This document shows, piece after piece, positions 46,070-55,720 of a stretch of DNA of 55,728 nucleotides. The notes under the pieces are model-generated. The model did not search any database and was not told the DNA's origin. It saw only the letters and a list, made by a program, of their open reading frames with translations. The translations under genes were made by a program, and so were the position numbers. Within the stretch, counting starts at the first letter, position 1. Each line of letters opens with the position of its first letter. Source of the stretch: Streptococcus infantis (lineage in GTDB: Bacteria > Bacillota > Bacilli > Lactobacillales > Streptococcaceae); the NCBI RefSeq assembly GCF_015546995.1, contig NZ_JADMUH010000012.1, positions 1 through 55,728 of the forward strand, read 5' to 3'.

Positions 46070-48436
46070 TTATTTTCCGAAAAACTCCTCAAGGTCATCT
46101 TGGCTAATCCCAATCATGGCTGGGATACTAGTCCAGTTATCTTCAGTTAGGATGTAAGGTTGATGAGGATCAATCTGGTTTTCTGTTTCAAGAATTGGCT
46201 CATTTACTTCTTGAGAGCTTTCAGTTAAGTCGCTGAAACGTTCAATCAGATAGGTTTTTCGAGCAGTTCCGATATGTTTAGTCGCATAATCAAAGGCTTG
46301 AAGTTCACCGAGTAGAATGAGTTTGCTTTTAGCCCGAGTAATAGCAGTGTAGATAAGGTTACGCTCCAGCATACGCTTGCTAGCACTGGTGATGGGAAGA
46401 AACACAACGGGGAATTCACTTCCTTGAGATTTATGGATACTCATGGCGTAGGCAAGACGAATTTTATACCATTCGTTGCGTGGATAGACGACTTCGTTCC
46501 CATCAAAATCAATCATCATTTCATCTTGTTTAGATTCAGTGTATTTTCCAGGAATGAGGTCCGTGATGTAGCCTAAGTCTCCGTTAAAAACGTTGACTTC
46601 TGCATCGTTAACCAAATGAATGACCTTATCACCACTACGATACTGAAACTGACTTGCTTCAAAACTAATCTGTCCCTTTTGAAGAGGATTGAGCAGTTCT
46701 TGCATGAGTTGATTGATGGAATCGATTCCTGCTGCTCCACGATACATAGGAGCTAGAACTTGGATGTCTCGTGCAGGGATGCCACTTCTGATGGCAGCGT
46801 CTAGGATTTTTTCAATGGTCGCTGGGATCTGGTTGCTAGCGATTTCAAAGTAGGAACGGTCTGCCTTTTTCTGAGTGAAATCTGCAGGTAAAATTCCCTG
46901 ACGAATCTGACTCGCAAGTGTGACAATGGTTGATTCTTCGCTCTGACGGTAGATTCTTTCCAAGCGTGTTTGCGGAATACTTGGAATTTGGAGTAAGTCA
47001 GCCAGAACTTGACCTGGGCTAACCGATGGCAACTGATCACTATCTCCAACGATGAGAATTTTACTAGTAGAGGAAATATTTGAGAAAAGTTGATTGGCTA
47101 GCCAAGTATCTACCATAGAGAACTCGTCTACGATGATAAAGTCAGCATCTAGATAATCTTCTAAATGGCTTGTGTCGTCGTCACCAGTCATACCCAAGTG
47201 GCGGTGAATGGTTGCACTCGGCAAGCCTGTTAGTTCATTCATACGACGTGCTGCACGACCGGTTGGAGCAGCAAGGAGAATAGGTAGATTACTTTTCTTT
47301 CGAAGGTCCAGTCCTTCTAATAGAGCATAGACGGCAATAATCCCATTGATAACAGTGGTTTTTCCGGTACCAGGTCCACCTGTCAGGATAAAGACCTTGT
47401 TTTGGATAGCGTCGCAGATAGCCTGCTTTTGAAAGGCATCGTATTGAATGCCTAATTCTTCCTCAACAGTTGCGATATGATCCTGGATGATTTCTATTTC
47501 ATGTTTATTGGGTTCTTCTTTTTCAAGGATGCGAATGAGGTGATTGTGAATTCCCTCTTCAGCGAAAAAGAGGCTGTTGTCAAAGATTCTCGTATCAACT
47601 TGTTGGACTTTTTCTTCTTCAATGAGATTGGACAATTCTTGAGCGAGTTGGCTGGGCTCTAATTCCACGGGACGTGAGGATTCAAGTAGATTTAGAGTCT
47701 TCTCCAATAGATCTCTGGCTTCAACATAAGTATCCCCACTTTCCATACAAGCGTTTAAAAGGCTATGAATGAGTCCTGCTCGGAAACGTTCAGGTGCCTG
47801 ACTTTCAATGCCCAATTCTTGCGCCAATTGGTCTGCGATGGTAAAACCCAAACCCTTGATATCTTCTACCAACTGGTAGGGATAATTTTCAACGATATCG
47901 ATAGTTTCCTCTTTGTAGGTATCCTGAATTTGAATAGCTAATTTATTAGGGATTCCGTAGTTGGCAAGCTTGGCTAAAACCATTTCAGTCCCGTAGTTGA
48001 GACGGAGTGTGGATACAAAGGCCTCACGACTTTTTGAAGACAGCCCTGAGATAGTCTCAAGTTTTTCAGGATGTTCTAGGATTTCATCAATGGTATTTTC
48101 TCCATAGAGTTCCACAATCTTCTGAGCAGTTTTGAGACCAATCCCTTTGAAATGACTACTAGAGAAATATTTGACCAATCCCTTACTAGTTGGTTTTGCT
48201 CTTTCGTAACGGGAAATCTGCAGTTGTTCTCCGTATTTGGAGTGTTGGACAATCTGTCCCCAGAAAGTGTATTCTTCTCCCTCGATAACATCAGCCATGG
48301 TCCCTGTAACAATGATCTCGAAATCATCAAAGTCCTCAGCATTGGTGTCTTCGATATCTAGGAGGAGAATACGATAAAAATTACTGACATTTTCAAAAAT
48401 AATACGTTCAATCTTACCTGTAAAATAGACTTCCAT
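46070..48436 (-). CDS. recD2: ATP-dependent DNA helicase RecD2
   Basis: Superfamily 1B 5'-3' helicase of the RecBCD-independent RecD2 type, 788 residues. N-terminal OB-like domain (MEVYFTGKIERIIFENVSNFYRILLL), helix-hairpin-helix region (GIGLKTAQKIVELYG, about 100-114; GLGFTIADQLAQELGI), then the motor: Walker A GGPGTGKTTVING (about 353-365), Walker B FIIVDEFSMVD, GDSDQLPSV, and C-terminal motifs YAMSIHKSQGSEFPVV (about 655-670) and YTAITRAKSKLILLG. Involved in recombination and mismatch or replication-fork repair. A small inverted repeat lies between it and lepB upstream. Confidence 0.94.
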   Translation of the reverse strand: MEVYFTGKIERIIFENVSNFYRILLLDIEDTNAEDFDDFEIIVTGTMADVIEGEEYTFWGQIVQHSKYGEQLQISRYERAKPTSKGLVKYFSSSHFKGIGLKTAQKIVELYGENTIDEILEHPEKLETISGLSSKSREAFVSTLRLNYGTEMVLAKLANYGIPNKLAIQIQDTYKEETIDIVENYPYQLVEDIKGLGFTIADQLAQELGIESQAPERFRAGLIHSLLNACMESGDTYVEARDLLEKTLNLLESSRPVELEPSQLAQELSNLIEEEKVQQVDTRIFDNSLFFAEEGIHNHLIRILEKEEPNKHEIEIIQDHIATVEEELGIQYDAFQKQAICDAIQNKVFILTGGPGTGKTTVINGIIAVYALLEGLDLRKKSNLPILLAAPTGRAARRMNELTGLPSATIHRHLGMTGDDDTSHLEDYLDADFIIVDEFSMVDTWLANQLFSNISSTSKILIVGDSDQLPSVSPGQVLADLLQIPSIPQTRLERIYRQSEESTIVTLASQIRQGILPADFTQKKADRSYFEIASNQIPATIEKILDAAIRSGIPARDIQVLAPMYRGAAGIDSINQLMQELLNPLQKGQISFEASQFQYRSGDKVIHLVNDAEVNVFNGDLGYITDLIPGKYTESKQDEMMIDFDGNEVVYPRNEWYKIRLAYAMSIHKSQGSEFPVVFLPITSASKRMLERNLIYTAITRAKSKLILLGELQAFDYATKHIGTARKTYLIERFSDLTESSQEVNEPILETENQIDPHQPYILTEDNWTSIPAMIGISQDDLEEFFGK

Positions 48437-48447
48437 ATAATTCCTTT

Positions 48448-48517
48448 ACATTCCTGAATGAAATCTATCATTCAGAATAGAATGAGAAGAGGCTGAGATT
48501 CGTGTTCTCGGCCTCTT
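48448..48517 (-). promoter_or_regulatory. Two inverted repeats between lepB and recD2
   Basis: 48487-48517 forms an AAGAGGC...GCCTCTT hairpin that could be a weak terminator for lepB, though no T-run follows on the minus strand. Nearer recD2, TTCCTGAATGA / TCATTCAGAA (about 48450-48476, one mismatch) makes a second dyad just before the ribosome site AAAGGAAT. It may control recD2 translation or act as an operator. Confidence 0.45.
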
Positions 48518-48524
48518 AGTGTTC

Positions 48525-49139
48525 TTAAAATGTTCCGATACGTTTGAGTGGCCAGAAACGGAATTTTGCCTCTCCAATAATATCTTTTGCTTTAAAAGTA
48601 CCAACATGTCGGCTATCACTAGATACCAGACGGTCATCACCAAGTAGGAGGTATTGTCCTTCTGGAACAGTGAAGGTAAAGCTAGTATTGAAGTTAACAT
48701 CTAAGGTAAAGGCATCAGCTTTTTCAGCAAGACTTCTGAAGTACTCGCCTTTTTTCCCATCCCAGCTATCTCCGGTATAGGTTGATTGGAGTTTATCCTC
48801 TTTAAAGCGTTTGAGATAATCTGCTAGGTAAGGCTCATCGGTTTCTTGATTGTTGATGTAGAGCTTATCATTTTCGTAACGGATGGTATCACCTGGCAAT
48901 CCGATGACTCGCTTCACGATATCTTTATTCCCTTCATCCTCATGAGCGACAACTATATCAAAGCGATCGATAGGGAGATGTTTGACAACGAAGAGAATTT
49001 CTCCATCAGCTAGAGTAGGGTCCATAGAGTGTCCTTCTACACGAACATTGCTCCAGAGAAAGAGACGGCTGAGACCTACTAAGGCAATAATTAGGAAGAA
49101 AACTCCCCACTCTCTTATAAATGATTTAAAATATTTCAT
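48525..49139 (-). CDS. lepB: Signal peptidase I
   Basis: Membrane serine protease removing signal peptides, 204 residues. One N-terminal transmembrane segment (about 12-30), catalytic Ser in RVEGHSMDPTL (near residue 38), general-base Lys in NKDIVKRVIGLPGD (near residue 76), and the box E region LGDDRLVSSDSRHVG (about 167-181). The single N-terminal anchor is the Gram-positive form. It ends 88 bases before recD2 and begins 9 bases after rnhC on the same strand, so rnhC-lepB, perhaps with recD2, are cotranscribed. Confidence 0.94.
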   Translation of the reverse strand: MKYFKSFIREWGVFFLIIALVGLSRLFLWSNVRVEGHSMDPTLADGEILFVVKHLPIDRFDIVVAHEDEGNKDIVKRVIGLPGDTIRYENDKLYINNQETDEPYLADYLKRFKEDKLQSTYTGDSWDGKKGEYFRSLAEKADAFTLDVNFNTSFTFTVPEGQYLLLGDDRLVSSDSRHVGTFKAKDIIGEAKFRFWPLKRIGTF

Positions 49140-49148
49140 GGTTCACCT

Positions 49149-50024
49149 CTATAGAAGTTTTTTGGCTTTTTCAGTATTTTTAAAATGAAGTTTGGCGCAG
49201 AAATTAAGGCCCTTCATTCCATATGCTTTTAATATTTGACTGGCAACCTTATCAGAAGCAGCACCAGCACCACTAGGAAGTTTGTAACCTAACTCTTGCC
49301 CTAGGCTTTCAAGATTTTCTAGGAAGAGGTCACGCGCTATGATGGAGCTAACTGCTACAGCCAAGTATTTACTTTCAGCTTTTTCCTCAAGTGTAACTGG
49401 ATTTGAGAAATGATTGGCTTCATTTTTTAAGTACTTATCATAGTTTTGAGCACTCGTAAAGGCATCAATGACAATCTTTTCTGGTTGGACTCCTTTTTGA
49501 AGGAGGAGAAAGATTGCTTGATTGTGAAGAGCTACCTTGACAGAAACAGCATTATAGCGCTCACCAATGACTTCGTTATACTTACTTGGCGAAAGAAGGA
49601 GTGCTTGATGCCGAATCTTCTCCTTAAGAAGGGGGGCAAGCTGACGAATCTTTTGGTCAGTTAGTGTTTTAGAATCTCCAACCCCGAGTTTTCGTAAAAA
49701 GTCATGCTGATTAGGAGTTACAAATGACGCCACTACAGCCAGACCACCGAAGTAGGAACCATTTCCAACCTCATCTGTTCCAATCAAGGGGAAATTTTGC
49801 CCACTAACTATTTGTGCTACTTGATAACCAAAAAAGCTAGCATAGCTTTCAGCAGCTTCTCCTTGCAAGAGGACTTTCCCAGATGTATAGACGAAAACGC
49901 TGGCTTGAGGAAGTTTTAAAAAGTAGCGAATATAAGGATTTTTACTAGGAGTGAGTGCTTGTTCATGTTCTTGAACAAAAGCCTGAATTTCCTTTTCGCT
50001 CGGAGTTAATGTGATACTTGCCAT
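49149..50024 (-). CDS. rnhC: Ribonuclease HIII
   Basis: Endonuclease that degrades RNA of RNA-DNA hybrids; Mg2+ dependent. 291 residues: N-terminal TBP-like substrate-binding domain (about 1-90), then RNase H fold with catalytic DE in [21 protein letters not shown] (about 95-115), [13 protein letters not shown] (about 131) and the later Asp in [11 protein letters not shown] (about 201). The N-terminal extension and GTDEVG motif separate RNase HIII from HII. Upstream are divergent promoters shared with zapA. Cotranscribed with lepB. Confidence 0.94.
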   Translation of the reverse strand: MASITLTPSEKEIQAFVQEHEQALTPSKNPYIRYFLKLPQASVFVYTSGKVLLQGEAAESYASFFGYQVAQIVSGQNFPLIGTDEVGNGSYFGGLAVVASFVTPNQHDFLRKLGVGDSKTLTDQKIRQLAPLLKEKIRHQALLLSPSKYNEVIGERYNAVSVKVALHNQAIFLLLQKGVQPEKIVIDAFTSAQNYDKYLKNEANHFSNPVTLEEKAESKYLAVAVSSIIARDLFLENLESLGQELGYKLPSGAGAASDKVASQILKAYGMKGLNFCAKLHFKNTEKAKKLL

Positions 50025-50064
50025 AGTCTTTATTGTACCATAAAAGCGCTAGAATTGGAAAAAA

Positions 50065-50093
50065 CTGACAAACTTAGTGAAATTTGGTATAAT
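50065..50093 (+). promoter_or_regulatory. Promoter of zapA-cvpA
   Basis: CTGACA (50065-50070), 17-base spacer, extended -10 TGGTATAAT (hexamer 50088-50093). On the opposite strand an extended TGGTACAAT (50040-50032) probably starts rnhC. Confidence 0.75.
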
Positions 50094-50110
50094 ATCTTGA
50101 GGTGAATTTT

Positions 50111-50413
50111 ATGGCAAATTTAAATCGATTCAAGTTTACATTTGGGAAAAAAACATTAACGCTGACAACTGAACATGACAATCTTTTCATGGAGGAGATT
50201 GCTAAAGTTGCGACGGAAAAGTATGAAGCAATCAAAGAACAAATGCCTGGAGCTGATGATGAGACAGTAGCTATTCTCTTAGCGGTTAACTGCTTGTCAA
50301 CACAGCTCAGCCGTGAGATTGAATTTGATGACAAGGAGCAAGAGTTAGAATCGCTCCGTTATAAAGTGGTTGCGGCTAAACAAGAGCAGAGTAAGATTGA
50401 GGATTCCCTATGA
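50111..50413 (+). CDS. zapA: Cell division protein ZapA
   Basis: Small FtsZ-ring stabilising protein of the DUF710/ZapA family, 100 residues. The N-terminal globular part reads NRFKFTFGKKTLTLTTEHDNLFMEEIAKVATEKYEAIKEQ, and the C-terminal half is a long coiled-coil dimerisation helix (about 55-100). ATG at 50111 follows GAGGTGA. Overlaps cvpA by 4 bases (ATGA). The zapA-cvpA-mutS2 order is found in many Firmicutes. Confidence 0.85.
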   Translation: MANLNRFKFTFGKKTLTLTTEHDNLFMEEIAKVATEKYEAIKEQMPGADDETVAILLAVNCLSTQLSREIEFDDKEQELESLRYKVVAAKQEQSKIEDSL

Positions 50414-50958
50414 TTTCCATTCTACTCTTATTAATCCTTGCTTGGAGCTTTTATATTGGCTACCGCAGAGGAATTATTTTGCAAGCATATTATCTTGTAG
50501 CAACGATTGTCTCTGCTTATTTTGCAAGCAAATATTACCTAGCTTTAGGGCAGAAGTTCAATTTATTAATCCCTTATGCTAATCCGCAGGAAGGACAGGG
50601 AACTTTCTTTTTCCCATCCAATCAACTTTTCCAACTAGATAAGGTTTTTTATGCAGGTGTCGGCTTCCTCTTAGCCTTTACGATTTTTTACTGCATCGGC
50701 CGTTTGCTTGGTCTTTTTCTAAACCTAGTACCAAGTAAGATACTTGATGGGACATACTACCGTATCGGTGCGGGTGTGCTATCAATCGGTGTGACCTTGT
50801 TTGTCTTCCAGATGATGCTAACGATTCTCGCAACTGTGCCATTACAAATTGTTCAAAATTCACTTGAAAATAGCTTTGTAGCTAGACATATCATCCAAAG
50901 CATTCCATTCACAACTAATTTTATTAAACAGCTTTGGGTTACTAAAATAATCGGTTAA
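50410..50958 (+). CDS. cvpA: CvpA family membrane protein
   Basis: Integral membrane protein of 182 residues with four predicted helices (about 2-20, 26-44, 76-98, 112-140). CvpA was named for colicin V production; in Gram-positives its function remains unclear. The N-terminus MISILLLLILAWSFYIGYRRGIILQ matches the family. Translation is coupled to zapA by the 4-base overlap. A short AT/GC hairpin (50957-50987) after the stop is only a weak terminator, so read-through to mutS2 is possible. Confidence 0.85.
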   Translation: MISILLLLILAWSFYIGYRRGIILQAYYLVATIVSAYFASKYYLALGQKFNLLIPYANPQEGQGTFFFPSNQLFQLDKVFYAGVGFLLAFTIFYCIGRLLGLFLNLVPSKILDGTYYRIGAGVLSIGVTLFVFQMMLTILATVPLQIVQNSLENSFVARHIIQSIPFTTNFIKQLWVTKIIG

Positions 50959-51068
50959 AAAGGGCGGGAACTATTCCTAGCCTTTTGTTTACAATTTCGA
51001 AAAGTAAGAGATTGATTTAAAGAGTTGAAAATAAGAAAAGCCATAACTTTTTATACTAAGGAAATAAG

Positions 51069-53405
51069 ATGAATACAAAAATACTAGAAACGTTAGAATT
51101 TAACAAGGTCAAGGCTTTATTTGAACCTCATCTTTTGACGGAACAAGGACTAGAACAGTTAAAAGAGCTAGTCCCAACAGATAAAGCTGATAAAATTAGA
51201 CAGGCCTTTGCAGAGATGAAGGAGATGCAAGAACTCTTTGTTGAGCATCCTCATTTCAGTATTTCGGCAACAAAAGATATTGCGGCTACCTGCAAACGTT
51301 TGGAGATGGGTGCTGATCTCAACATAGAGGAATTTCTCCTTCTCAAACGTGTCATATTTGCCAGCCGTGAACTCAAAAACTTCTATGATAATCTTGAAAA
51401 TGTCCGCTTGGACCACTTGGCAAATTGGTTTGAGAAACTTCATGATTTTCCACATCTGCAGGGAAATCTCCAAGCCATCAATGAAGCTGGATTTATTGAG
51501 AATTTTGCTAGTGAAGAACTAGCACGAATCCGTCGTAAAATCCATGATAGCGAGAGCCAAGTTCGTGACGTCTTGCAAGAACTTCTCAAACAAAAGGCTC
51601 AGATGTTGACAGAAGGTATCATCGCTAGTAGAAATGGTCGCCAAGTTCTTCCAGTCAAAAATACCTATCGTAATAAGATTGCTGGTGTGGTTCATGATAT
51701 TTCTGCCAGCGGGAACACTGTCTATATCGAACCGCGTGAAGTAGTCAAGCTGAGTGAAGAAATCGCAAGTCTACGTGCAGACGAACGCTATGAGATGATG
51801 CGCATTCTTCAGGAACTCTCTGAGCGAGTGCGACCTCATGCGGCTGAAATTGCTAATGATGCCTGGATTATCGGACATTTAGACTTGATTCGGGCTAAGG
51901 TTCGCTTTATCCAAGAGACAGGAGCAGTAGTTCCTCAAGTCTCTGAGGACCAGGAGATTCAACTCCTCCATGTTCGTCATCCCTTGGTGCAAAATGCTGT
52001 TGCTAATGATGTACACTTTGGTAAAGATCTAACAGCCATCGTCATCACTGGTCCCAATACGGGTGGTAAGACCATTATGCTTAAAACCTTAGGTTTGACG
52101 CAATTGATGGCTCAGTCAGGTTTGCCGATTTTGGCGGATAAGGGAAGTCGTGTGGGAATTTTTGAGGAGGTCTTTGCGGATATTGGAGACGAACAATCCA
52201 TCGAACAAAGTCTTTCAACCTTCTCTAGTCACATGACCAATATCGTTGATATTCTTGGTAAGGTCAATCAAAACTCGCTTTTGTTGCTAGATGAGCTTGG
52301 AGCAGGAACAGACCCCCAAGAAGGTGCAGCCCTTGCCATGTCTATCCTAGAAGACTTGCGCTTGCGTCAGGTCAAGACTATGGCAACCACTCACTATCCT
52401 GAACTCAAGGCCTATGGGATTGAAACGGCTTATGTTCAGAATGCCAGCATGGAGTTTGATACAGCTAGTTTGCGCCCGACCTATCGCTTTATGCAAGGCG
52501 TACCTGGTCGAAGCAACGCCTTTGAGATTGCTAAACGTCTCGGCTTGTCAGATGTCATCGTAGGTGACGCTAGCAAGCAGATTAACCAAGACAATGATGT
52601 CAATCGTATTATTGAGCAATTGGAAGAGCAGACGCTTGAAAGCCGTAAACGTCTTGAAAATATTCGCCAAGTCGAGCAAGAAAACCTCAAGATGAATCGT
52701 GCCCTTAAAAAACTTTATAACGAGCTCAATCGTGAAAAGGAAACTGAACTCAATAAGGCGCGTGAGCAAGCTGCGGAGATTGTTGACTTAGCTCTGGCAG
52801 AAAGTGATGATATTCTAAAAAATCTTCACAGTAAATCTCAACTAAAACCACATGAAATTATCGAAGCCAAGGCCAAACTCAAGAAGTTAGCACCTGAAAA
52901 AGTTGATCTTTCTAAAAATAAAGTCCTCCAAAAGGCTAAGAAAAAACGAGCTCCAAGAGTTGGGGATGATATCATCGTTTTAAGCTATGGTCAACGAGGT
53001 ACCTTGACCAATCAACTCAAGGATGGTCGCTGGGAGGCTCAAGTTGGCTTGATTAAGATGACCCTTGAGGAAAGAGAGTTTGACTTGGTTCAGGCTCAGC
53101 AAGAAGCACCAGTCAAGAAAAAACAAGTCAACGTTGTCAAACGGGCAGGTGGTAAAGGTCCACAGGCTCGACTAGACCTTCGTGGCAAACGTTATGAGGA
53201 AGCTATGGAAGCCTTGGATGCCTTTATCGACCAAGCTCTACTCAACAATATGGCTCAAGTAGACATCATCCATGGTATCGGTACAGGAGTCATCCGTGAA
53301 GGAGTAACCAAATACCTCCAAAGAAACAAGCAAGTCAAGAGCTTTGGCTATGCGCCACAAAATGCAGGTGGTTCTGGAGCGACTATCGTAACCTTTAAAG
53401 GCTAA
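51069..53405 (+). CDS. mutS2: MutS2 family protein (endonuclease MutS2/RqcU)
   Basis: MutS-related ATPase of 778 residues that is not a mismatch-repair MutS. Order: helical lever/clamp domains, the ABC-type ATPase with Walker [12 protein letters not shown] (about residues 331-341), signature STFSSHM, Walker [20 protein letters not shown] (about 406-424), a long coiled-coil (about 510-600), then a KOW-like segment and a C-terminal Smr domain with [12 protein letters not shown] (about 699) and [12 protein letters not shown] (about 737). Members suppress recombination and, in Bacillus, sense collided ribosomes (literature). Good terminator after it. Confidence 0.94.
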   Translation: MNTKILETLEFNKVKALFEPHLLTEQGLEQLKELVPTDKADKIRQAFAEMKEMQELFVEHPHFSISATKDIAATCKRLEMGADLNIEEFLLLKRVIFASRELKNFYDNLENVRLDHLANWFEKLHDFPHLQGNLQAINEAGFIENFASEELARIRRKIHDSESQVRDVLQELLKQKAQMLTEGIIASRNGRQVLPVKNTYRNKIAGVVHDISASGNTVYIEPREVVKLSEEIASLRADERYEMMRILQELSERVRPHAAEIANDAWIIGHLDLIRAKVRFIQETGAVVPQVSEDQEIQLLHVRHPLVQNAVANDVHFGKDLTAIVITGPNTGGKTIMLKTLGLTQLMAQSGLPILADKGSRVGIFEEVFADIGDEQSIEQSLSTFSSHMTNIVDILGKVNQNSLLLLDELGAGTDPQEGAALAMSILEDLRLRQVKTMATTHYPELKAYGIETAYVQNASMEFDTASLRPTYRFMQGVPGRSNAFEIAKRLGLSDVIVGDASKQINQDNDVNRIIEQLEEQTLESRKRLENIRQVEQENLKMNRALKKLYNELNREKETELNKAREQAAEIVDLALAESDDILKNLHSKSQLKPHEIIEAKAKLKKLAPEKVDLSKNKVLQKAKKKRAPRVGDDIIVLSYGQRGTLTNQLKDGRWEAQVGLIKMTLEEREFDLVQAQQEAPVKKKQVNVVKRAGGKGPQARLDLRGKRYEEAMEALDAFIDQALLNNMAQVDIIHGIGTGVIREGVTKYLQRNKQVKSFGYAPQNAGGSGATIVTFKG

Positions 53406-53432
53406 CCAAGCTATAGAATGAAATGTCAAAAG

Positions 53433-53461
53433 AGTACCTATCAAGTGATAGGTACTTTTTT
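53433..53461 (+). terminator. Terminator of mutS2
   Basis: AGTACCTATCA pairs exactly with TGATAGGTACT, followed by T-run. Confidence 0.9.
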
Positions 53462-53603
53462 GATGAATTTATTTTAATCATTATTGTTAGTGAGTATTTT
53501 AAAAGGGGACAATCGTTTTATAGCCAAAAAAAATTGATGAAGGCTTGTCTAACTGAGCTTTATTTATGCTATACTGATAGTAACGTCATTTTCGGAGGTT
53601 GGT

Positions 53604-54500
53604 ATGAAAAAACTCCCCTTAGCCTTTTCAGGTTGTTTATTGGGATTGGCTGGAGCAGGAAATCTCATTTTGGATATTTTTCCGCTTTTATCACACATCT
53701 TTAGTTTGTCAGGCTTGATTTTGTGGTTTTATTTTTGGGTGAGCCACCTCAATAACTGGCATGAAAGTAAGCAGGAATTAAAGAAAGCCCCTGTTTTGTC
53801 AGGAATGGCAACCTTTCCCATGGCAGGGATGATTTTATCAACGTATTTATTACGAATCTTACCCCCGAACATGAGCATTGTTGCACAGATTCTCTGGTGG
53901 TTTGCTTTTCTTCTAGATGTTTATCTCATCTCATACTTTACAAAGAACTATGCCTTGGTTAAACAAAGGGCCAGTGCAACACCAACTTGGACAGTTCTTT
54001 ATGTAGGAATAGCAGTAGCGAGCTTGACCTACCCCGTGGTGGGGATTGTTGGGATTGCCTATGGAGCTTGGATTTTTGGTTTTATCTTAACCCTTATCCT
54101 TTACCCTCTAATTTATCAAGATTTGAGGAAAAATCCGTTGCCGCTCGCTTTGCTGGGGCAAGAAGGAATCTATTGTGCTCCATTTTCTCTCCTTTTGGCA
54201 GCATTAGTGAGAGTAGGAGGATACAGTCTTCCTAGTTGGATTTTACTAGTTATGATCCTTGCATCACAGACCTTCTTTTTCTTTGTCCTTAGTCGCTTGC
54301 CAAGGATTTTAAAACAAGGTTTCCAACCAGCCTTCTCAGCCCTAACCTTTCCAACCATCATCACAGCAACTTCATTGAAAATGTCCCAAGGCATTCTGCA
54401 GTTTCCGGTCCTCAACCTCGCCGTTTGGCTAGAAACTATCATTTGTTTAACAATCCTCATCTACGTACTAGTAGAGTATATACGATATTTAAGGAACTAA
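53604..54500 (+). CDS. TDT-family transporter (TehA/SLAC1-like)
   Basis: Ten-helix membrane protein of the tellurite-resistance/dicarboxylate transporter superfamily, 298 residues. The N-terminus LPLAFSGCLLGLAGAGNLI and the pattern of ten hydrophobic segments, with a glycine-rich PVVGIVGIAYGAWIFGFIL around residues 142-160, match the family. Members move small anions, C4-dicarboxylates or tellurite; substrate here unknown. ATG at 53604 follows GGAGGT. A TATACT at 53568 probably is the -10. Longer ORF starting at 53423 in another frame is a shadow. Confidence 0.82.
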   Translation: MKKLPLAFSGCLLGLAGAGNLILDIFPLLSHIFSLSGLILWFYFWVSHLNNWHESKQELKKAPVLSGMATFPMAGMILSTYLLRILPPNMSIVAQILWWFAFLLDVYLISYFTKNYALVKQRASATPTWTVLYVGIAVASLTYPVVGIVGIAYGAWIFGFILTLILYPLIYQDLRKNPLPLALLGQEGIYCAPFSLLLAALVRVGGYSLPSWILLVMILASQTFFFFVLSRLPRILKQGFQPAFSALTFPTIITATSLKMSQGILQFPVLNLAVWLETIICLTILIYVLVEYIRYLRN

Positions 54501-54502
54501 AA

Positions 54503-54540
54503 GAACCCCTAGCACGAGGAAGTGTTAGGGGGTGATTTTT
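54503..54540 (+). terminator. Terminator of the TDT transporter gene
   Basis: AACCCCTAGCAC pairs with GTGTTAGGGGGT around GAGGAA, then TTTTT at 54536. Confidence 0.88.
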
Positions 54541-54547
54541 AGAGCGA

Positions 54548-54889
54548 TTAATAACATTCTTTTTGCTTAACTTCTTTAAAGAGTTGATAGAGAGTATAGA
54601 AGTAGACCAAACTAAAAATGATACAGATGGTTAGAAATAGGAGATATCTCCAATCCATAGAATTCGTAATTAGTTGTGGGAGAGATACGAGGATAAAGCA
54701 GAGAGATGCGTTTAAGAGACGTATTTTTTTTGATGTGATTTTCTGAAACCTTTGTCCCTTATTCAAGACCGGAAGGGCTAAAAGGAAGACTATCAGAAAA
54801 GGACGCGTAACTTGACCATAAACTAGGAAAAAGGTAACAAAGATGCTGACCAAAATATGACTGAGAATTAAAGTTTGTAATGATTTCAT
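54548..54889 (-). CDS. Small hypothetical membrane protein
   Basis: 113 residues with four likely helices (about 7-25, 31-45, 62-76, 84-104) and short charged loops. I recognise no family. The start at 54889 (MKSLQTLILSHIL) is chosen because AGGAGGAAACT lies directly upstream; a longer in-frame version would overlap the previous gene and has no ribosome site. It follows the DUF3278 gene by 10 bases, so it is the third gene of an operon with the XRE regulator. Possibly a partner of the DUF3278 membrane protein. Confidence 0.7.
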   Translation of the reverse strand: MKSLQTLILSHILVSIFVTFFLVYGQVTRPFLIVFLLALPVLNKGQRFQKITSKKIRLLNASLCFILVSLPQLITNSMDWRYLLFLTICIIFSLVYFYTLYQLFKEVKQKECY

Positions 54890-54899
54890 AAGTTTCCTC

Positions 54900-55442
54900 C
54901 TAATAGTCGTCTTGATCTTTTTTGGCTTTTCGAATGCGAAGCCAGACGACAAGTTGCATCATTAATCCGAAAAAGAAGGCTGCGAAAAGAATTGATGTGA
55001 AATGACCTAGATTGAAAAGAGAGTTGAAATAGTTCTTGCCATCATCCGTTAAGACATTGAGAAGTGGCATGCCAAAGAACATAAAAACTCCATAGACTAG
55101 ACCAGCTTTAAGACCAGGGTAGCGCAATTGTTTTTGTTCTTTCTGGCTCAGCATATCAGGGTCGATAGCAGTAATACCTGTTTTTTTAGTTTGAATGCTA
55201 ACATAGATAGCACAAACCATAGAAACCAGAAAAATGATGATTGGATATCCAAATGCGACGATTTGTGGATATTTATAAGCAAGGACAAAGGGAATGAGAT
55301 TGCCCAAAATCATGAGATAAAAGAGAACCATAAAGATTTTATTTCCGATGCGGTCAGCCTCACGTTGCTTGTGTTCATCAAGTGGTCCAGAAATACCATA
55401 TGTGCGTTTGATCAGTTTTTCAGTGAAGGTTTCTTTTTTCAT
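54900..55442 (-). CDS. DUF3278 family membrane protein
   Basis: 180 residues. The N-terminus MKKETFTEKLIKRTYGISGPLDEHKQ is cytoplasmic and typical of DUF3278 proteins of streptococci; four hydrophobic segments follow (about 36-58, 62-80, 111-128, 146-168), with a basic C-terminus. Function unknown. Frequent association with a small XRE regulator, as here, is a known pattern for these genes. It starts 14 bases after the XRE gene with AAGGAGAAAA as ribosome site. I infer a regulated membrane response module, possibly envelope or antimicrobial related; unproven. Confidence 0.75.
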   Translation of the reverse strand: MKKETFTEKLIKRTYGISGPLDEHKQREADRIGNKIFMVLFYLMILGNLIPFVLAYKYPQIVAFGYPIIIFLVSMVCAIYVSIQTKKTGITAIDPDMLSQKEQKQLRYPGLKAGLVYGVFMFFGMPLLNVLTDDGKNYFNSLFNLGHFTSILFAAFFFGLMMQLVVWLRIRKAKKDQDDY

Positions 55443-55456
55443 TTTTTCTCCTTTTG

Positions 55457-55651
55457 TTAAAAATCATCTTCCCAAAAAAGACTGTTGAGGTCTGTTTGGA
55501 GACTACGAGCGAGATTGAGACAGAGTTCTAGAGTAGGATTGTACTTGTCATTCTCAATCATGTTGATGGTTTGTCTAGAGACACCGATATCCTTTGCAAG
55601 TTCGAGCTGGGATATGCCCAATTCCTTGCGGAATTCTTTCACACGATTCAT
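55457..55651 (-). CDS. XRE-family small HTH regulator (YozG-like)
   Basis: 64-residue DNA-binding protein consisting of a single Cro/CI helix-turn-helix: NRVKEFRKELGISQLELAKDIGVSRQTINMIENDKYNPTLELCLNLARSLQTDLNSLF. The layout (LGISQLELA, VSRQTINMIE, NPTLELCLNLA) is that of the short YozG-type regulators. GGAGGAAGA precedes the ATG at 55651. First gene of a three-gene minus-strand operon with the DUF3278 and 113-residue membrane proteins; probably autoregulates at the promoter upstream. Confidence 0.9.
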   Translation of the reverse strand: MNRVKEFRKELGISQLELAKDIGVSRQTINMIENDKYNPTLELCLNLARSLQTDLNSLFWEDDF

Positions 55652-55672
55652 TCTTCCTCCTTATTTGATTAT

Positions 55673-55720
55673 GTCACATATATTTGACTATAGTATATCT
55701 TTTAAAAAATAAAATGTCAA
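55673..55720 (-). promoter_or_regulatory. Promoter and candidate operator of the XRE module
   Basis: On the minus strand TTGACA (55720-55715), 17-base spacer, TATACT (55697-55692). The palindrome ACTATAGT (55687-55694) overlaps the -10, and GTCA/TGAC half-sites (55673-55676 and 5585-55688 region, i.e. 55685-55688) lie just beyond. This is a natural site for autorepression by the XRE protein. Confidence 0.7.

Noticed and set aside
50957..50987. Terminator between cvpA and mutS2
   Set aside because: Only AAAGG/CCTTT pairing with a poor T-run; too weak to call as a terminator.
53423..53704. 93-codon frame between mutS2 and the TDT transporter gene
   Set aside because: It starts within the mutS2 terminator and runs out of frame into the transporter gene; no family match.
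54170..54460. 96-codon minus-strand frame inside the TDT gene
   Set aside because: Antisense shadow without a ribosome site.
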